From Nitrosomonas sp. sh817 (lineage in GTDB: Bacteria > Pseudomonadota > Gammaproteobacteria > Burkholderiales > Nitrosomonadaceae), in the NCBI RefSeq assembly GCF_030908545.1, contig NZ_CP133083.1, positions 2,179,691-2,243,690 on the forward strand: 64,000 nt of DNA. The letters are read 5' to 3'. This document shows, piece by piece, positions 8,461 through 18,518 of this stretch (positions are counted from its first letter, which is position 1; every line of letters starts with the position of its first letter). Both the position numbers and the translations under genes were made by a program. Below the pieces are notes generated by a model. It did not search any database and was not told the DNA's origin. It saw only the letters and a program-made list of their open reading frames with translations.

Positions 8461-9063
8461 CTAAAACTTCCCGGAACGCAATATCTCCGCCAGTTTCGCC
8501 AGTGCCTGGCCACGGTGGCTGATGCGATTCTTTTGTCCGGCTGTCAATTCCGCGGAAGTTTTGCCGAATTCGGGCACCCAAAAATAGGGGTCGTAACCAA
8601 ATCCACCGGCGCCGCGCGGTTGATCGACGATTTCTCCATGCCACGCGCCATCGACAATGATCGGCTGCGGATCTTCGGCATGCCGGAGCAGAACGATCAC
8701 GCAGTAATAATAAGCACGGCGATCCGCTTTGCCTTGCAGCGCAGAAATTAATTTTTGATTGTTGCGCTCATCGGATTTCGGTTCTCCGGCATAACGAGCG
8801 GAATTTACGCCAGGGGAACCGCCCAGCGCGCTGACGCAAATGCCGGAATCGTCCGCCAGCGCGGGTAATCCGGCACAACGGCTCGCATGCCGCGCTTTAA
8901 TCAAAGCATTTTCGACAAACGTCGGATGCGGCTCGTCAACTTCACCGGCAGCAAACTGCGATTGCGGGATAACCTCGATTGAAAGCGGCGCCAGCAATTC
9001 GCCGATTTCCCGTAATTTACCGGGGTTATTGCTGGCGACAACCAATTTCTCCAGCATGCTCAC
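8461..9063 (-). CDS. rdgB: XTP/dITP diphosphatase (RdgB/HAM1 family)
   Basis: 200 residues. The N-terminal strand-loop VVASNNPGK is the signature of the Ham1 family, followed by ADDSGICV with the substrate-binding aspartates and the C-terminal GFGYDPYF and SHRGQAL motifs. The enzyme hydrolyses XTP, ITP and dITP to monophosphates and pyrophosphate, keeping deaminated purines out of DNA and RNA. Its ATG overlaps the stop of rph (ATGA), so the two are translationally coupled, an arrangement common in proteobacteria. Confidence 0.95.
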   Translation of the reverse strand: MSMLEKLVVASNNPGKLREIGELLAPLSIEVIPQSQFAAGEVDEPHPTFVENALIKARHASRCAGLPALADDSGICVSALGGSPGVNSARYAGEPKSDERNNQKLISALQGKADRRAYYYCVIVLLRHAEDPQPIIVDGAWHGEIVDQPRGAGGFGYDPYFWVPEFGKTSAELTAGQKNRISHRGQALAKLAEILRSGKF

Positions 9064-9782
9064 GATTGACTCAGCACCGCTTTTTGGACCGCGATTAATT
9101 CCTGGATGCCCTGCTGCGCCATATCGAGCATGGTGTTCAATTCATCGCGGCTGAAAGCAGCGCCTTCGGCAGTTCCCTGCACTTCGATCAGATGCAATCG
9201 CCCGGTCATGACGACGTTCATATCGGTGTCGCAGGCGGAATCTTCCGCATAATCCAAATCCAATACCGGCGTGCCTTCAAAAATACCCACCGAAACCGCT
9301 GCGACGTGATCAAGGATCGGCGAAGAACCGATGCGTTGCTGATCGAGCAGTTTTTGCGCGGCATCGTGCAGCGCGACGTAAGCGCCGGTGATGCTGGCGG
9401 TGCGCGTGCCGCCGTCCGCCTGAATCACGTCGCAATCGATTTGGATGGTGCGTTCACCGAGTTTCTTTAAATCCACCGCAGCGCGCAAAGCCCTGCCGAT
9501 CAACCGTTGAATCTCCATGGTGCGTCCGGTTTGCTTGCCTTTAGCGGCTTCGCGCTGCATGCGTGAATGCGTCGAACCCGGCAGCATGCCGTATTCGGCA
9601 GTCAGCCAGCCCTGGCCCTGCCCCTTCAAAAACGATGGCACTTGCTCGGCAATCGTTGCAGTGCAGACGACTTTGGTATCGCCACACTCGATGAGCACCG
9701 AGCCGTCGGCATGTTTGATGTAATGGCGCGTGATTTTGACCGGGCGGATTTGCGCCGGTGTGCGTTGGTAACTGCGTGTCAT
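9060..9782 (-). CDS. rph: Ribonuclease PH
   Basis: 240 residues, the normal length. The N-terminus ([16 protein letters not shown]) and the motifs [44 protein letters not shown] and [15 protein letters not shown] are those of RNase PH, including the phosphate-binding arginines and catalytic aspartates. It is a phosphorolytic 3'-5' exoribonuclease that trims tRNA 3' ends as a ring-shaped hexamer. It lies between map (21 bases upstream) and rdgB (4-base overlap), probably in one transcript. Confidence 0.96.
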   Translation of the reverse strand: MTRSYQRTPAQIRPVKITRHYIKHADGSVLIECGDTKVVCTATIAEQVPSFLKGQGQGWLTAEYGMLPGSTHSRMQREAAKGKQTGRTMEIQRLIGRALRAAVDLKKLGERTIQIDCDVIQADGGTRTASITGAYVALHDAAQKLLDQQRIGSSPILDHVAAVSVGIFEGTPVLDLDYAEDSACDTDMNVVMTGRLHLIEVQGTAEGAAFSRDELNTMLDMAQQGIQELIAVQKAVLSQS

Positions 9783-9802
9783 AGAATTCTTGTGTAATGA
9801 GG

Positions 9803-10609
9803 TTAAGATGCGAAACGATAGGTTGGTTTGGCTGGAGCGCCCGCCGACACGGTCAACACTTCATGACCGTTTTCAGTCACGAGAATGGTGTGCTCCCATT
9901 GCGCGGACAAGCTGCCATCTTTAGTGGTAACCGTCCAGCCGTCCGGCAAGTGACGGATAGCGGCTTTTCCGGCGTTGATCATCGGTTCCACGGTAAAAAT
10001 CATGCCGGATTTGAGTTCCAATCCGGTTCCGGGACGACCGTAATGCAACACTTGCGGATCTTCGTGAAATTTCGCGCCGATACCGTGGCCGCAGAATTCC
10101 CTGACTACGCTGTAACCCACACCCTCGGCTAATTTTTGAATGGCGTGACCGATATCGCCCAAATGTTTACCCGGCGCAATTTGATCAATGCCACGCCACA
10201 TGGCTTCATAAGTAACTTCGCACAATCGTTTGGCTTGAATCGACGGCTCGCCGATATAGAACATCCGGCTGGTATCGCCATGATAGCCTTCGTAGATGAC
10301 GGTAATGTCGATATTGATGATATCGCCGTTTTTAAGTATTTTTTTGCCGGGCACGCCATGACATATTTGATTATTGACTGACGTGCAAATCGATTTTGGA
10401 TAGGGTGTATGTCCGGATGGCGCATAATTCAGCGGAGCCGGGATGGTTTTCTGTACATCCACCATATAGTTGTGACAGAGCGTATCCAGTTCTTCCGTCG
10501 TAATGCCGGCGGTAACATGGGGAGAAATAAAATCCAGAACCTCCGAGGCTAATCGCCCCGCAATGCGCATTTTCTCGATTTCCTGCGGTGTTTTAATGGT
10601 TACCTTCAT
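9803..10609 (-). CDS. map: Methionine aminopeptidase, type I
   Basis: 268 residues from ATG 10609 ([15 protein letters not shown]); two upstream in-frame starts exist (ATG 10624 and TTG 10651), none with a clear ribosome binding site. The start at 10609 gives the usual N-terminus and length of type I enzymes. Metal ligands are visible in order: [14 protein letters not shown] (two Asp), [12 protein letters not shown] (His), MIFTVEP (Glu) and QWEHTI (Glu region). It removes the initiator methionine from nascent proteins. It heads a map-rph-rdgB run on the minus strand. Confidence 0.94.
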   Translation of the reverse strand: MKVTIKTPQEIEKMRIAGRLASEVLDFISPHVTAGITTEELDTLCHNYMVDVQKTIPAPLNYAPSGHTPYPKSICTSVNNQICHGVPGKKILKNGDIINIDITVIYEGYHGDTSRMFYIGEPSIQAKRLCEVTYEAMWRGIDQIAPGKHLGDIGHAIQKLAEGVGYSVVREFCGHGIGAKFHEDPQVLHYGRPGTGLELKSGMIFTVEPMINAGKAAIRHLPDGWTVTTKDGSLSAQWEHTILVTENGHEVLTVSAGAPAKPTYRFAS

Positions 10610-10695
10610 AAATAAATGTTTCATCCGGATGGATTCATCCTGAAATATCAATATTCAAAATGCCGCTACCATTCAATATTAAGAGATTATCGAAT

Positions 10696-11286
10696 TTAAC
10701 GTTCGCATTTACCAAAATGTAACTGCGTATCGTCAAACTGTTCTACCAGCTTTTGCATCGAATCCTTGATATCGGGTGTCGGCTCGCGGATCACCATTTT
10801 TTTTAGGAGAACCGTACGATGCTCGATTTTTGCAATGCCAATCCCTTTCTTTTCCACTTCTCTAAGCTGTTTGAGCGCGTCGGTCTGATCATAAAACATT
10901 CCTAAAGAGATGGCATTCTCCCACTGACTGCCGTCTTTAACACGAAAACTCACAATGCCCAGATTCCTGAGTTTGTTGATTTCACGATTAGCCAGATCTT
11001 TATTGGGATACGGTGGAATATAAAGCCAATACAAAGTGGTATCACCGGCTTCCTCCAAACTATAGGCCAAATCGGGTAACAATTCGGCTAATACCGATGT
11101 CGCATATTGTATTTGTTCTTCGTAAAAATTGCCCCACATTAAACAATTTTCGTGAGCCGGCACCAGAATAATTTTTTCCGGATTTACCGGCAGCGGAGCG
11201 CTTTTATTTCGATCATCCGGGCGGAACTGCGCACTGGCAAATAATGCAACATTCACTATCAGCAGGATAATAAAGATTATTCTCAT
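10696..11286 (-). CDS. SPOR-like periplasmic protein, membrane-anchored
   Basis: 196 residues. Residues 3-19 (IIFIILLIVNVALFASA) are a hydrophobic anchor or signal peptide. The region from about 95 to 160 has the beta-alpha-beta pattern of a SPOR domain: LYWLYIPPYPNKDLANREIN with two conserved blocks, then FYDQTDALKQLREVEKKGI. SPOR domains bind denuded glycans at the division septum. A conserved CLMW segment lies near residue 50. The overall identity is a family-level guess; no partner is obvious, since the next plus-strand gene is a divergent cytochrome. Confidence 0.6.
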   Translation of the reverse strand: MRIIFIILLIVNVALFASAQFRPDDRNKSAPLPVNPEKIILVPAHENCLMWGNFYEEQIQYATSVLAELLPDLAYSLEEAGDTTLYWLYIPPYPNKDLANREINKLRNLGIVSFRVKDGSQWENAISLGMFYDQTDALKQLREVEKKGIGIAKIEHRTVLLKKMVIREPTPDIKDSMQKLVEQFDDTQLHFGKCER

Positions 11287-11328
11287 TGAAAAATAAAATA
11301 TTAAATAACAACAACCCTATTAATTTTG

Positions 11329-11357
11329 TTGTTAACGCGCTTTTGCCTTGCTAAAAT
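11329..11357 (+). promoter_or_regulatory. Sigma-70-type promoter for cytochrome c4
   Basis: TTGTTA at 11329-11334 and TAAAAT at 11352-11357 are separated by exactly 17 bases and lie about 64 bases before the cytochrome c4 ATG. Found by eye; matches the sigma-70 consensus at four of six and five of six positions. Confidence 0.5.
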
Positions 11358-11420
11358 ACGCCGTTATTTCACAAATACACCAACTAACTTTTAGATGCCT
11401 TTAAAAACGGAATAAGAAAC

Positions 11421-12080
11421 ATGAAAATTTTCAAGAATATGGTTTTATTCGCAGCATTATTAGTCGCTGCGCCGATTTCAGCCGAAACGACTTCTGAATC
11501 CGATTCCACTGCTCCTGAACCCGCTGCGCCGGCCACGGTTGAAGAGATTGCCGCAGGCACTTGCGCTGGCTGTCATAACGCTGATGGCAATAGTGTCATT
11601 CCGATGAATCCTATTCTGGCCGGACAACATCCGGAGTATATCACCAAGCAGTTGATGGATTTTAAGGCAAATGGCGAAGAACCGCCTAAACGCAACAGCC
11701 CTGTGATGTCCGCCATGGTCGCGGCACTGTCGCAGGAAGATATGAAAGGATTGGGAGAATACTACGCCAAACAAAAAGCTAATCCCAGCCAAGCGCCCAT
11801 CGATGAAAAATTGATTGAAGCCGGCAAAGTTATTTATCACGGCGGCAATATCGAAAATGGCATTCCTGCCTGTGCAAGCTGCCATGGCCCGGACGGTTCC
11901 GGCATTCCGCCGCATTATCCTGCTGTTGCCGGACAACATGCGGAGTACACACTGTCACAGCTTGATCAATTCAACAAAGGCGATCGCGCTAACGACAACG
12001 CCGTCATGCAACAAGTTGTCAGCCGTATGAGCGCAAATGAAAAAAGAGCGGTTTCTGCATACATCGCAACGATTCGCTAA
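11421..12080 (+). CDS. Di-haem cytochrome c4
   Basis: 219 residues with a signal peptide (NMVLFAALLVAAPISA, cleavage near residue 21), so periplasmic. Two c-type haem sites are visible, CAGCH at residues 48-52 and CASCH at 151-155, in two homologous halves each followed by an H/G-Q-H-x-EY motif and a downstream methionine ligand region (SPVMSAM and NAVMQQV). This duplicated layout and length define cytochrome c4, an electron shuttle between membrane complexes and terminal oxidases or nitrogen-oxide reductases. It has its own promoter-like sequence and is followed by a strong terminator, so it is probably transcribed alone. Confidence 0.93.
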   Translation: MKIFKNMVLFAALLVAAPISAETTSESDSTAPEPAAPATVEEIAAGTCAGCHNADGNSVIPMNPILAGQHPEYITKQLMDFKANGEEPPKRNSPVMSAMVAALSQEDMKGLGEYYAKQKANPSQAPIDEKLIEAGKVIYHGGNIENGIPACASCHGPDGSGIPPHYPAVAGQHAEYTLSQLDQFNKGDRANDNAVMQQVVSRMSANEKRAVSAYIATIR

Positions 12081-12100
12081 AAAACATTTCACGCAAACAA

Positions 12101-12128
12101 AAAAGGCGATCTTGAGATCGCCTTTTTT
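12101..12128 (+). terminator. Rho-independent terminator after cytochrome c4
   Basis: AAAAGGCGATCT-TG-AGATCGCCTTTTTT forms an 8-bp GC-containing stem with flanking A and T runs, 20 bases after the cytochrome stop. The symmetric A/T tracts let it also serve hemL on the opposite strand, whose stop lies at 12143. Confidence 0.88.
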
Positions 12129-12142
12129 GTTATCCGTTGCTA

Positions 12143-13423
12143 CTACCAATTCTTAAATATTTTATCGGCTGCCGCCAGGGTTTTATCAAGTTCCTTATCG
12201 CCATGCGCTGCCGATACAAATCCAGCTTCAAACGCGGATGGCGCAAAATAAACCCCCTCTTCCAGCATAGCGTGAAAGAATCGATTGAAAGCCGCCTTGT
12301 CGCACTGCATGACTTCGGCAAAACTGGCAGGGATATCTTTACTGAAATAAAGACCGAACATACCGCCGACCGATTGGGCGCAAAAATCAATGCCGTATTT
12401 TTTTGCTGCCGCACTGATACCTTCAACAAGCTGCCGGGTTCTGCTGGATAACTTATCGTAGAAACCCGGCGCTTGAATCAGCTTCAGTGTCGCCGTACCT
12501 GCCGCGACGGCAACCGGATTTCCGGAAAGCGTACCCGCTTGATAAACCGGCCCCAGTGGCGCCAAGCATTGCATAATGTCACGCCGCCCGCCGAATGCAG
12601 CCATCGGCATGCCGCCGCCGATCACTTTACCCAATGCCGTCAGATCCGGTTTGATTTGATAAAGTCCTTGCGCACATCCCAATCCAACACGAAATCCCGT
12701 CATCACTTCATCAAAGATCAATACGGTGCCGTTTTGCGTGCACAATGCGCGTAGCCGCGCCAGAAAATCCGCTTTGGGAGCAATCAGATTCATATTGCCC
12801 GCGACCGGTTCAACAATCACTGCCGCAATTTCTTTACCCCATTTGCTGAAGGCTTCTTCGATGCCGGCCAGATCGTTGTAGTCGAGGACAATGGTATGTC
12901 CGGCCGTTTCCGCCGGAACACCGGCGGAGCTTGGATTGCCGAAGGTCAGCGCGCCCGAGCCTGCTTTAACCAGCAACGAATCGTCGTGACCGTGATAGCA
13001 ACCTTCAAATTTGACGATCTTGCTTCTGCCGGTGAAACCACGCGCCAACCGAATGACACTCATCCCCGCTTCCGTGCCGGAGCTCACCAACCGCACTTGC
13101 TCAATTGACGGCACCATTTGGCAAATCAGCTTGGCGATTTCCAGTTCCGCTTCGGTAGGCGCGCCGAAGGTCAAGCCATTCTGTGCCGCAGCCTGCACGG
13201 CTTTAACCACATCCGGATGGGCATGACCCAAAATCAGCGGCCCCCATGAGCCCACATAATCAATATACGATTTACCGTCCGCATCCCAGAAATACGCCCC
13301 CTCGCCACGTTGAAAAAAAACCGGCTCCCCGCCTACCGATTTAAAAGCGCGAACGGGAGAATTCACACCGCCTGGAATATATTGCTGAGATTGTTCAAAT
13401 AGTTGATGATTACGTGAAGTCAT
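12143..13423 (-). CDS. hemL: Glutamate-1-semialdehyde 2,1-aminomutase
   Basis: 426 residues, the usual length. It is a fold-type I PLP enzyme with the family signatures: [10 protein letters not shown] near the start, [15 protein letters not shown], the aspartate motif [12 protein letters not shown], the PLP-lysine segment [12 protein letters not shown] and [10 protein letters not shown]. It converts glutamate-1-semialdehyde to 5-aminolevulinate in the C5 route to tetrapyrroles, which supplies haem for the many cytochromes of such an organism. It follows thiD and thiE on the same strand, 18 bases after thiE, so it is probably in their transcript. Confidence 0.96.
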   Translation of the reverse strand: MTSRNHQLFEQSQQYIPGGVNSPVRAFKSVGGEPVFFQRGEGAYFWDADGKSYIDYVGSWGPLILGHAHPDVVKAVQAAAQNGLTFGAPTEAELEIAKLICQMVPSIEQVRLVSSGTEAGMSVIRLARGFTGRSKIVKFEGCYHGHDDSLLVKAGSGALTFGNPSSAGVPAETAGHTIVLDYNDLAGIEEAFSKWGKEIAAVIVEPVAGNMNLIAPKADFLARLRALCTQNGTVLIFDEVMTGFRVGLGCAQGLYQIKPDLTALGKVIGGGMPMAAFGGRRDIMQCLAPLGPVYQAGTLSGNPVAVAAGTATLKLIQAPGFYDKLSSRTRQLVEGISAAAKKYGIDFCAQSVGGMFGLYFSKDIPASFAEVMQCDKAAFNRFFHAMLEEGVYFAPSAFEAGFVSAAHGDKELDKTLAAADKIFKNW

Positions 13424-13441
13424 TTGATTACTCTTTTAAAA

Positions 13442-14113
13442 TTAATTGGTTGTTAGTAAGTTTCGAAATTCTGCAAATAGTTGCGTGAATCGCATGGCTT
13501 GCGCTGTGATATTGCCGCTCATGAATAAATCACCGCACACCGCAACCGCGGCACAGCCGCTTGCGATTACTTGTCTGGCATTGGTCAGCCGGATACCGCC
13601 GATCCCCACAATAGGAACCGAAATTTCTCGTTTCGCTTGTCCGACCAGGTATTCGGGAACGGAAACAGCATCAGGCTTTGTCAATGAGGAAAAGAATGCG
13701 CCAAAAGCCACATAGTCGGCGCCCTCCCGTTCCGCTTGCTGCGCTCGTTCCAGATCGTTATAGCACGATGCTCCGACAATCTTATCTTTCCCGAAATGCT
13801 TCCGCGCTTCAACGACACCGGCATCCTCCCGGCCTACGTGCACACCATCCGCATTAACGGTCAACGCCAGCTCGATGTGATCATTGATAATCAACGGTAC
13901 CCGGAACTCATTGCAGAGTTGACGCATTAACCCGGCTTGTTCCTTCAGCAAAATGCTATTAGCCGATTTGTTCCGGTACTGAACGAGCCGAACTCCGCCA
14001 ATCAATGCTTGCCGCGTCTTATCAAGCAACTCGCCGGTATCGGCCAGATCCGGTGTGATTGCGTAAAGCCCGCCGATCATAGGGAAGCCCGGATTCATTG
14101 ATTGCGCAGACAC
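13442..14113 (-). CDS. thiE: Thiamine-phosphate synthase
   Basis: 223 residues from GTG 14113; ATG 14098, five codons in, is an equally plausible start. TIM-barrel motifs of ThiE are present: YAITPD, VRLVQYRNK (Q-Y-R of the pyrimidine site), LIINDHIELALTVNADGVHVG, and the phosphate loop VGIGGIRLTN. It joins HMP-pyrophosphate and thiazole phosphate to make thiamine phosphate. It sits between thiD and hemL on the minus strand, with about 105 bases separating it from thiD. Confidence 0.93.
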   Translation of the reverse strand: MSAQSMNPGFPMIGGLYAITPDLADTGELLDKTRQALIGGVRLVQYRNKSANSILLKEQAGLMRQLCNEFRVPLIINDHIELALTVNADGVHVGREDAGVVEARKHFGKDKIVGASCYNDLERAQQAEREGADYVAFGAFFSSLTKPDAVSVPEYLVGQAKREISVPIVGIGGIRLTNARQVIASGCAAVAVCGDLFMSGNITAQAMRFTQLFAEFRNLLTTN

Positions 14114-14218
14114 GCCATTTTGTGAGCAGCGCTCGTTTCCCCGATGATTGGATTAATCTGCCGTTGCATTGCGAGCATCTTGCATTTCGCCGTATTCATC
14201 GAACGAGCCGGCGTTTCT

Positions 14219-15076
14219 TCAACTTTTCTCAGCAACTGATGCGCCTGTCTCGTCGCCGTCATCTTCGCTATCCCTCGCCCAAAAAAGCCGGTTGGGAATA
14301 TATTGCCCCATACCGGGACGAAAACCTGCTTGCAACGTATGCCAGGTGTAATCTTGCGCTTCCTGCACGCTCTCCGTGATGGGCAATCCGTTGGCTAAAA
14401 AGGCTGCAATCGCGGATGCCAGCGTACAACCCGAGCCATGATAGGTATTGACAAGCCGCTCCCAGTGATCGGATCGCACAACACCGTCACTTGCAAATAA
14501 AGTATTGGTCACTTGAGCGGTATTTTCATGAGTACCCGTAATCAACACATATTCGCATCCCAGATCCAGCAACCGCTGCGCGCATACGCTTAAATCCAGT
14601 TTCGTCACATGACTATCGTTTTCCAGTTGCGCCAGATGCCGCGCTTCCAGACTATTGGGCGTTAAAATCGTCACCTGCGGCAATAATAACTCGCGCATGG
14701 CATCAATCATTTCTTCGCTTGCCAGTTCATCACCGCGGCCGGAAGTCAGAACGGGATCCATCACCAATGGAATCTGCGGATAATCGGAAATCACCTCCGC
14801 GATCGTCGCGATAATCTCAACGCTGCCTAACAATCCGATCTTGAAAACTTGAACAGGCATATCTTCAAGCACTGCTCTGGCCTGATCCGCAACCCATTCC
14901 GGATCAAGCGGCATGACATCCTCGACACCGGCAGTATCCTGAACGGTAATGGCTGTCATCACTGACAACGGATGACAGCCCAGACTGGCAATAGTCAGCA
15001 AGTCTGCTTGAAGACCTGCTCCGCCACTGGGATCATTGGCTGCAAAAGAAAGTACAATTGGGGGTGGCTGTAACAT
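14219..15076 (-). CDS. thiD: Hydroxymethylpyrimidine/phosphomethylpyrimidine kinase
   Basis: 285 residues of the ribokinase-like ThiD family. Visible motifs are SFAANDPSGGAGLQADL near the N-terminus, VMDPVLTSGRGDEL in the middle, TPNSLEARHL, and the anion-hole motif HGSGCTLASAIAAFLANG. It phosphorylates HMP twice to HMP-pyrophosphate, the substrate of ThiE encoded next. The C-terminal ~20 residues are longer and acidic compared with the usual ~265 residues. Divergent from the rubredoxin gene. Confidence 0.94.
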   Translation of the reverse strand: MLQPPPIVLSFAANDPSGGAGLQADLLTIASLGCHPLSVMTAITVQDTAGVEDVMPLDPEWVADQARAVLEDMPVQVFKIGLLGSVEIIATIAEVISDYPQIPLVMDPVLTSGRGDELASEEMIDAMRELLLPQVTILTPNSLEARHLAQLENDSHVTKLDLSVCAQRLLDLGCEYVLITGTHENTAQVTNTLFASDGVVRSDHWERLVNTYHGSGCTLASAIAAFLANGLPITESVQEAQDYTWHTLQAGFRPGMGQYIPNRLFWARDSEDDGDETGASVAEKS

Positions 15077-15128
15077 GCATTAATACCGTAAAATGTCATT
15101 TTAACCTAAAAGGAAGTTGCTATCTATC

Positions 15129-15317
15129 ATGCCAACCGATGAGAATCGTGAGTACAATCAATACATGTGCTTAATTTGCGGTTATATCTATGATGAAGCC
15201 GCAGGAGCGCCGGATGAAGGTATCGCACCGGGCACGCGCTGGGAAGATGTGCCGATCAATTGGACTTGCCCCGAATGCGGCGCGCGTAAAGATGATTTTG
15301 AAATGGTAAAAATATAA
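15129..15317 (+). CDS. Rubredoxin
   Basis: 62 residues from ATG 15129, with AGGAAG about 13 bases upstream; TTG 15117 is a less likely start. The two iron-binding knuckles CLICGY and CPECGA, with the [12 protein letters not shown] and WEDVP segments between them, identify a single-iron rubredoxin, a small cytoplasmic electron carrier. Its stop abuts the ATG of gloA, so both are probably translated from one message. It is divergent from thiD, an arrangement seen in betaproteobacteria. Confidence 0.94.
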   Translation: MPTDENREYNQYMCLICGYIYDEAAGAPDEGIAPGTRWEDVPINWTCPECGARKDDFEMVKI

Positions 15318-15713
15318 ATGCGCATTCTGCATACCATGCTTCGTGTCGGCAATCTTGAAAAATCCCTGGCTTTTTATACGCAAGTATTAGGAATGAAGCT
15401 GCTGCGCCGCAAAGATTATCCCGACGGCAGGTTTACGCTGGCTTTCGTTGGCTTCCAGGATGAAGCAAGCGGCGCTGTTCTGGAATTGACGCACAATTGG
15501 GACACCGCTTCGTATAATCTGGGAGAAGGCTACGGCCATATCGCCATTGAAGTCGATGATGCTTACCAAGCCTGCGAAAACACTAAAAAACTGGGCGGCA
15601 AGGTTACTCGTGAAGCCGGACCGATGAAGCATGGTACGACAGTTATTGCGTTTATCGAAGACCCGGATGGCTATAAAATAGAATTTATACAGAAAAAATT
15701 CCCGGATCAGTAA
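15318..15713 (+). CDS. gloA: Lactoylglutathione lyase (glyoxalase I)
   Basis: 131 residues. A single vicinal-oxygen-chelate unit pair with metal ligands of the short nickel-type enzyme: His in [13 protein letters not shown], Glu in VLELTHNW, His in GYGHIAIEV and Glu in GYKIEFI. It isomerises the hemithioacetal of methylglyoxal and glutathione. It begins directly after the rubredoxin stop codon. Confidence 0.95.
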   Translation: MRILHTMLRVGNLEKSLAFYTQVLGMKLLRRKDYPDGRFTLAFVGFQDEASGAVLELTHNWDTASYNLGEGYGHIAIEVDDAYQACENTKKLGGKVTREAGPMKHGTTVIAFIEDPDGYKIEFIQKKFPDQ

Positions 15714-15727
15714 TCTGCGTCATTGAT

Positions 15728-15758
15728 TATCCGGGCACAACCCGCGACAACCCGGATA
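15728..15758. terminator. Inverted repeat between convergent gloA and rsmI-like gene
   Basis: TATCCGGG at 15728-15735 and CCCGGATA at 15751-15758 form an 8-bp stem with a 15-base loop. It lies between two convergent genes and could end transcription from both sides, but no T-run follows, so a factor-independent role is doubtful. Confidence 0.35.
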
Positions 15759-15762
15759 CCGC

Positions 15763-16467
15763 CTAACCATGCAATAGAAAAATGGTCGGTATTTTATTGA
15801 TATCCGGCAAGTTTTTCCGCCACTCTTTGGCCGTTCTGGTCGCAATCATCTCGCTGGAAAAAGTAAGATGACTGGCGATGCATAAATCGGTCGTATCGCG
15901 GCATACACTCACCAATTGCTCCAGTAATTTCTGATTACGGTACGGCGCTTCAATAAAAATCTGTGTCTGTTGCAGACTGGCTGATAACTTTTCCAATTCC
16001 ATGATTTTCTGAACCCGCGCGGCGCTCTCGACCGGCAAGTACCCATGAAAAGCAAAACACTGGCCGTTCAAACCCGATGCCATCAACGCCAGCAGAATGG
16101 AAGATGGTCCGACCAAAGGCATCACGGCAATGTTATTTTTATGCGCCAGCCGGATTAATTCCGCGCCAGGATCCGCCACTGCCGGACACCCGGCCTCTGA
16201 TAACAACCCCACATCGTGGCCTGCCAATAAGGGCTGAAGTAATCCCGGTAAATCTTTACTGGGCGTATGCTCATTGAGTATTTGCATCTGCAATGCCTGC
16301 AATGGCTGCTCGCAACCGATTTGCTTGAGAAATTGCCGCGCGGTTTTAGGATGCTCCACGATAAAATGACTCAATCCGGCAACGCATTGCTGTACTGCCG
16401 CCGGCAGCACCCAAGCGATATTTTCCTGGCTGATGGGCGATGGAATGAGATAGAGCGTGCCGGCCAT
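15763..16467 (-). CDS. RsmI-like SAM-dependent methyltransferase
   Basis: 234 residues of the tetrapyrrole-methylase/RsmI fold: GTLYLIPSPI at the N-terminus in place of the TPIGN of true RsmI, VGLLSEAGCPAVADPGAELI, PLVGPSSILLALMASGL (SAM site) and FHGYLPV. RsmI 2'-O-methylates 16S rRNA C1402; this protein is shorter (usual ~280) and belongs to a sister group seen in betaproteobacteria, so the exact target is uncertain. It lies 51 bases after apaG on the same strand. Confidence 0.82.
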   Translation of the reverse strand: MAGTLYLIPSPISQENIAWVLPAAVQQCVAGLSHFIVEHPKTARQFLKQIGCEQPLQALQMQILNEHTPSKDLPGLLQPLLAGHDVGLLSEAGCPAVADPGAELIRLAHKNNIAVMPLVGPSSILLALMASGLNGQCFAFHGYLPVESAARVQKIMELEKLSASLQQTQIFIEAPYRNQKLLEQLVSVCRDTTDLCIASHLTFSSEMIATRTAKEWRKNLPDINKIPTIFLLHG

Positions 16468-16518
16468 CAGAGCAACAGTGCAAAGCGATCATCAAACATA
16501 AAAAAGCAAATAGCGATT

Positions 16519-16902
16519 CTAATGCAGTATCCTGGGTACGCTCAGTATGAATTCCGGGATGGCCACATCAAAATGAACGCCATCCTCCGCCGCCATCTGA
16601 TAACTGCCCTTCATCGATCCAACCGAGGTTGAGATCACCGTTCCACTGGTGTATTCAAAGCTGTCGCCGGGCTTAAGCAGCGGTTGCTCGCCGACGACCC
16701 CCAACCCCCGCACCTCCTGCGTCGTGCCATCGCCATTGTTGATGATCCAATGCCTGCTGATCAATTGTGTGGCGACCGTGCCATTATTGGCAATCGTGAT
16801 GGTGTAGGCAAACACATGCCGATCGGCTTCCTCATCCGATTGATCCGGTAAATAGGCGGTTCGAACAGTAATATCGATTTCGTATTTATTTTCTTCGGAC
16901 AT
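16519..16902 (-). CDS. apaG: ApaG protein
   Basis: 127 residues, the standard length. It is an all-beta fibronectin-like protein with motifs HVFAYTITIANNGT, QLISRHWIINNGDG, VRGLGVVGEQPLLKPG, FEYTSGT and GSMKGSYQM. ApaG is linked to Co2+ resistance and Mg2+ efflux in enterobacteria; its biochemical role is unclear. It is divergent from rpe across a 160-base gap, a conserved betaproteobacterial order. Confidence 0.95.
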   Translation of the reverse strand: MSEENKYEIDITVRTAYLPDQSDEEADRHVFAYTITIANNGTVATQLISRHWIINNGDGTTQEVRGLGVVGEQPLLKPGDSFEYTSGTVISTSVGSMKGSYQMAAEDGVHFDVAIPEFILSVPRILH

Positions 16903-17063
16903 TTGTTGATTCCTGTCATTAGCTCATTCTTTCAGGTAGTGTACCAAGAAAAAACAAAAAAACGGATTAGCCGGATGAAATTCGTATCCGCTTGCACTCT
17001 TTCACGCGCAAACGAGCAATTAAGGTTAAAATAAACGATTTGATTTCAATTGAGAGGTTTTTC

Positions 17064-17744
17064 ATGTTTCGCTTAGCACCCAGCATTCTGTCCGCCAATT
17101 TTGCAAAACTCGGCCAGGAAATTACCGATGTTATCGCTTCCGGCGCGGATATCGTTCATTTTGACGTGATGGATAACCATTATGTCCCCAACCTGACGAT
17201 CGGCCCTCTGGTCTGCGAAGCAATTCGCCCGGTTACCGACGCCATCATCGATGTGCATTTGATGGTTGAACCGGTTGATCGCATTATCCCCGATTTCGCC
17301 AAAGCCGGCGCCAATATCATTTCCTTTCACCCGGAAGCATCCAACCATATCGACCGCACCATTGGTCTAATCAAGGAACAAGGTTGCAAGGCCGGTTTGG
17401 TGTTTAACCCGGCAACACCGCTATCGTATTTGGATCATGTGCTCGACAAACTGGATTTGATTCTGATCATGTCGGTCAACCCCGGCTTTGGCGGTCAGAA
17501 ATTCATTCCGGAAGCGTTGAACAAATTACGCGCTGTCAGAAAACGGCTGGATGACAGCGGCAATAAAAATATCCTGCTGGAGATCGATGGCGGTGTGAAA
17601 GTCGATAACATTGCAGAAATTGCACGTGCCGGCGCCGACACGTTTGTCGCTGGATCGGCGATCTACAATGCCGGCAAAGATACCGACCCACACCGCTACG
17701 ACAGTGTTGTCGCGGCATTCCGCGCCGAACTGGCAAAAGTCTAA
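17064..17744 (+). CDS. rpe: Ribulose-phosphate 3-epimerase
   Basis: 226 residues from ATG 17064 (GAGAGG upstream); the open frame extends farther 5' but the family starts with [10 protein letters not shown]. Metal and catalytic residues are in [40 protein letters not shown] and LEIDGGV. It interconverts ribulose-5-phosphate and xylulose-5-phosphate, serving the pentose phosphate pathway and the Calvin cycle of an autotroph. It is first in an rpe-gph-trpE run. Confidence 0.96.
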   Translation: MFRLAPSILSANFAKLGQEITDVIASGADIVHFDVMDNHYVPNLTIGPLVCEAIRPVTDAIIDVHLMVEPVDRIIPDFAKAGANIISFHPEASNHIDRTIGLIKEQGCKAGLVFNPATPLSYLDHVLDKLDLILIMSVNPGFGGQKFIPEALNKLRAVRKRLDDSGNKNILLEIDGGVKVDNIAEIARAGADTFVAGSAIYNAGKDTDPHRYDSVVAAFRAELAKV

Positions 17745-17780
17745 GCAGTTAATTATTTTCGTTTAATTTTTTACACGTTC

Positions 17781-18509
17781 ATGAACCCAAGTTTTTCTTC
17801 GAATACCGTGGCTTCCTCCAGAAAAATTGATTTCCCGATTGCGGTCAAGGTAATCATGATCGATTTGGATGGCACATTGCTAAACACTGCGGACGATCTT
17901 GCGTTGTCCGCCAACCTGATGCTCAGGGATTTAGGAATGCCGGAACAGTCGACCGAAACCATCCGTTCTTATATCGGAAAAGGCATACAAAAGCTGGTCA
18001 AGCGTACCCTGACCGGCGATCTCGATGGCGAACCCGATGCAGCTTTGTTTGCCAAAGCGCTGCCGATTTATGAAAAGCACTATGCCGAAAATTTGAGCTT
18101 GAACACACGCCCCTATCCGGGAGTGGTTGAAGGCGTTAAAGTTCTGCAGCAAGCCGGCTTCCGGCTAGCTTGCATCACCAATAAGGCCGAGGCGTTTACC
18201 ATTCCGCTGTTAAAAGCAACCGGCCTCTACGATCAATTCGAAATCGTTTTGTCCGGCGATAGCTTACCGAAAAAGAAACCCGATCCGATGCCGCTGACGC
18301 ATATTTGCAAACATTTCGATGCGCAACCGCACGAAGCGCTGCTGATCGGCGATTCGCTGAACGATGCGATCGCTGCCAGAGCGGCAGGTTGCCATGTGTT
18401 TTGCGTAACTTACGGTTATAACGAGGGCCGCAACGTGTACGAGCTGGACTGCGATGCGATCGTCGAATCGCTGGTGGATGCGGCCAAATTGCTCAAACGC
18501 TTATCCTGA
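17781..18509 (+). CDS. gph: Phosphoglycolate phosphatase
   Basis: 242 residues of the HAD superfamily. Motif I is MIDLDGTLLNTADDL, motif II is ACITNKAE, and motif III/IV is KKKPDP with LLIGDSLNDAIAARAAG. It dephosphorylates 2-phosphoglycolate made by the RuBisCO oxygenase reaction or DNA repair. The N-terminal ~25 residues before the HAD strand are longer than usual; internal starts are possible. It lies between rpe and trpE on the same strand with 9 bases to trpE. Confidence 0.93.
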   Translation: MNPSFSSNTVASSRKIDFPIAVKVIMIDLDGTLLNTADDLALSANLMLRDLGMPEQSTETIRSYIGKGIQKLVKRTLTGDLDGEPDAALFAKALPIYEKHYAENLSLNTRPYPGVVEGVKVLQQAGFRLACITNKAEAFTIPLLKATGLYDQFEIVLSGDSLPKKKPDPMPLTHICKHFDAQPHEALLIGDSLNDAIAARAAGCHVFCVTYGYNEGRNVYELDCDAIVESLVDAAKLLKRLS

Positions 18510-18518
18510 ACAGGCATC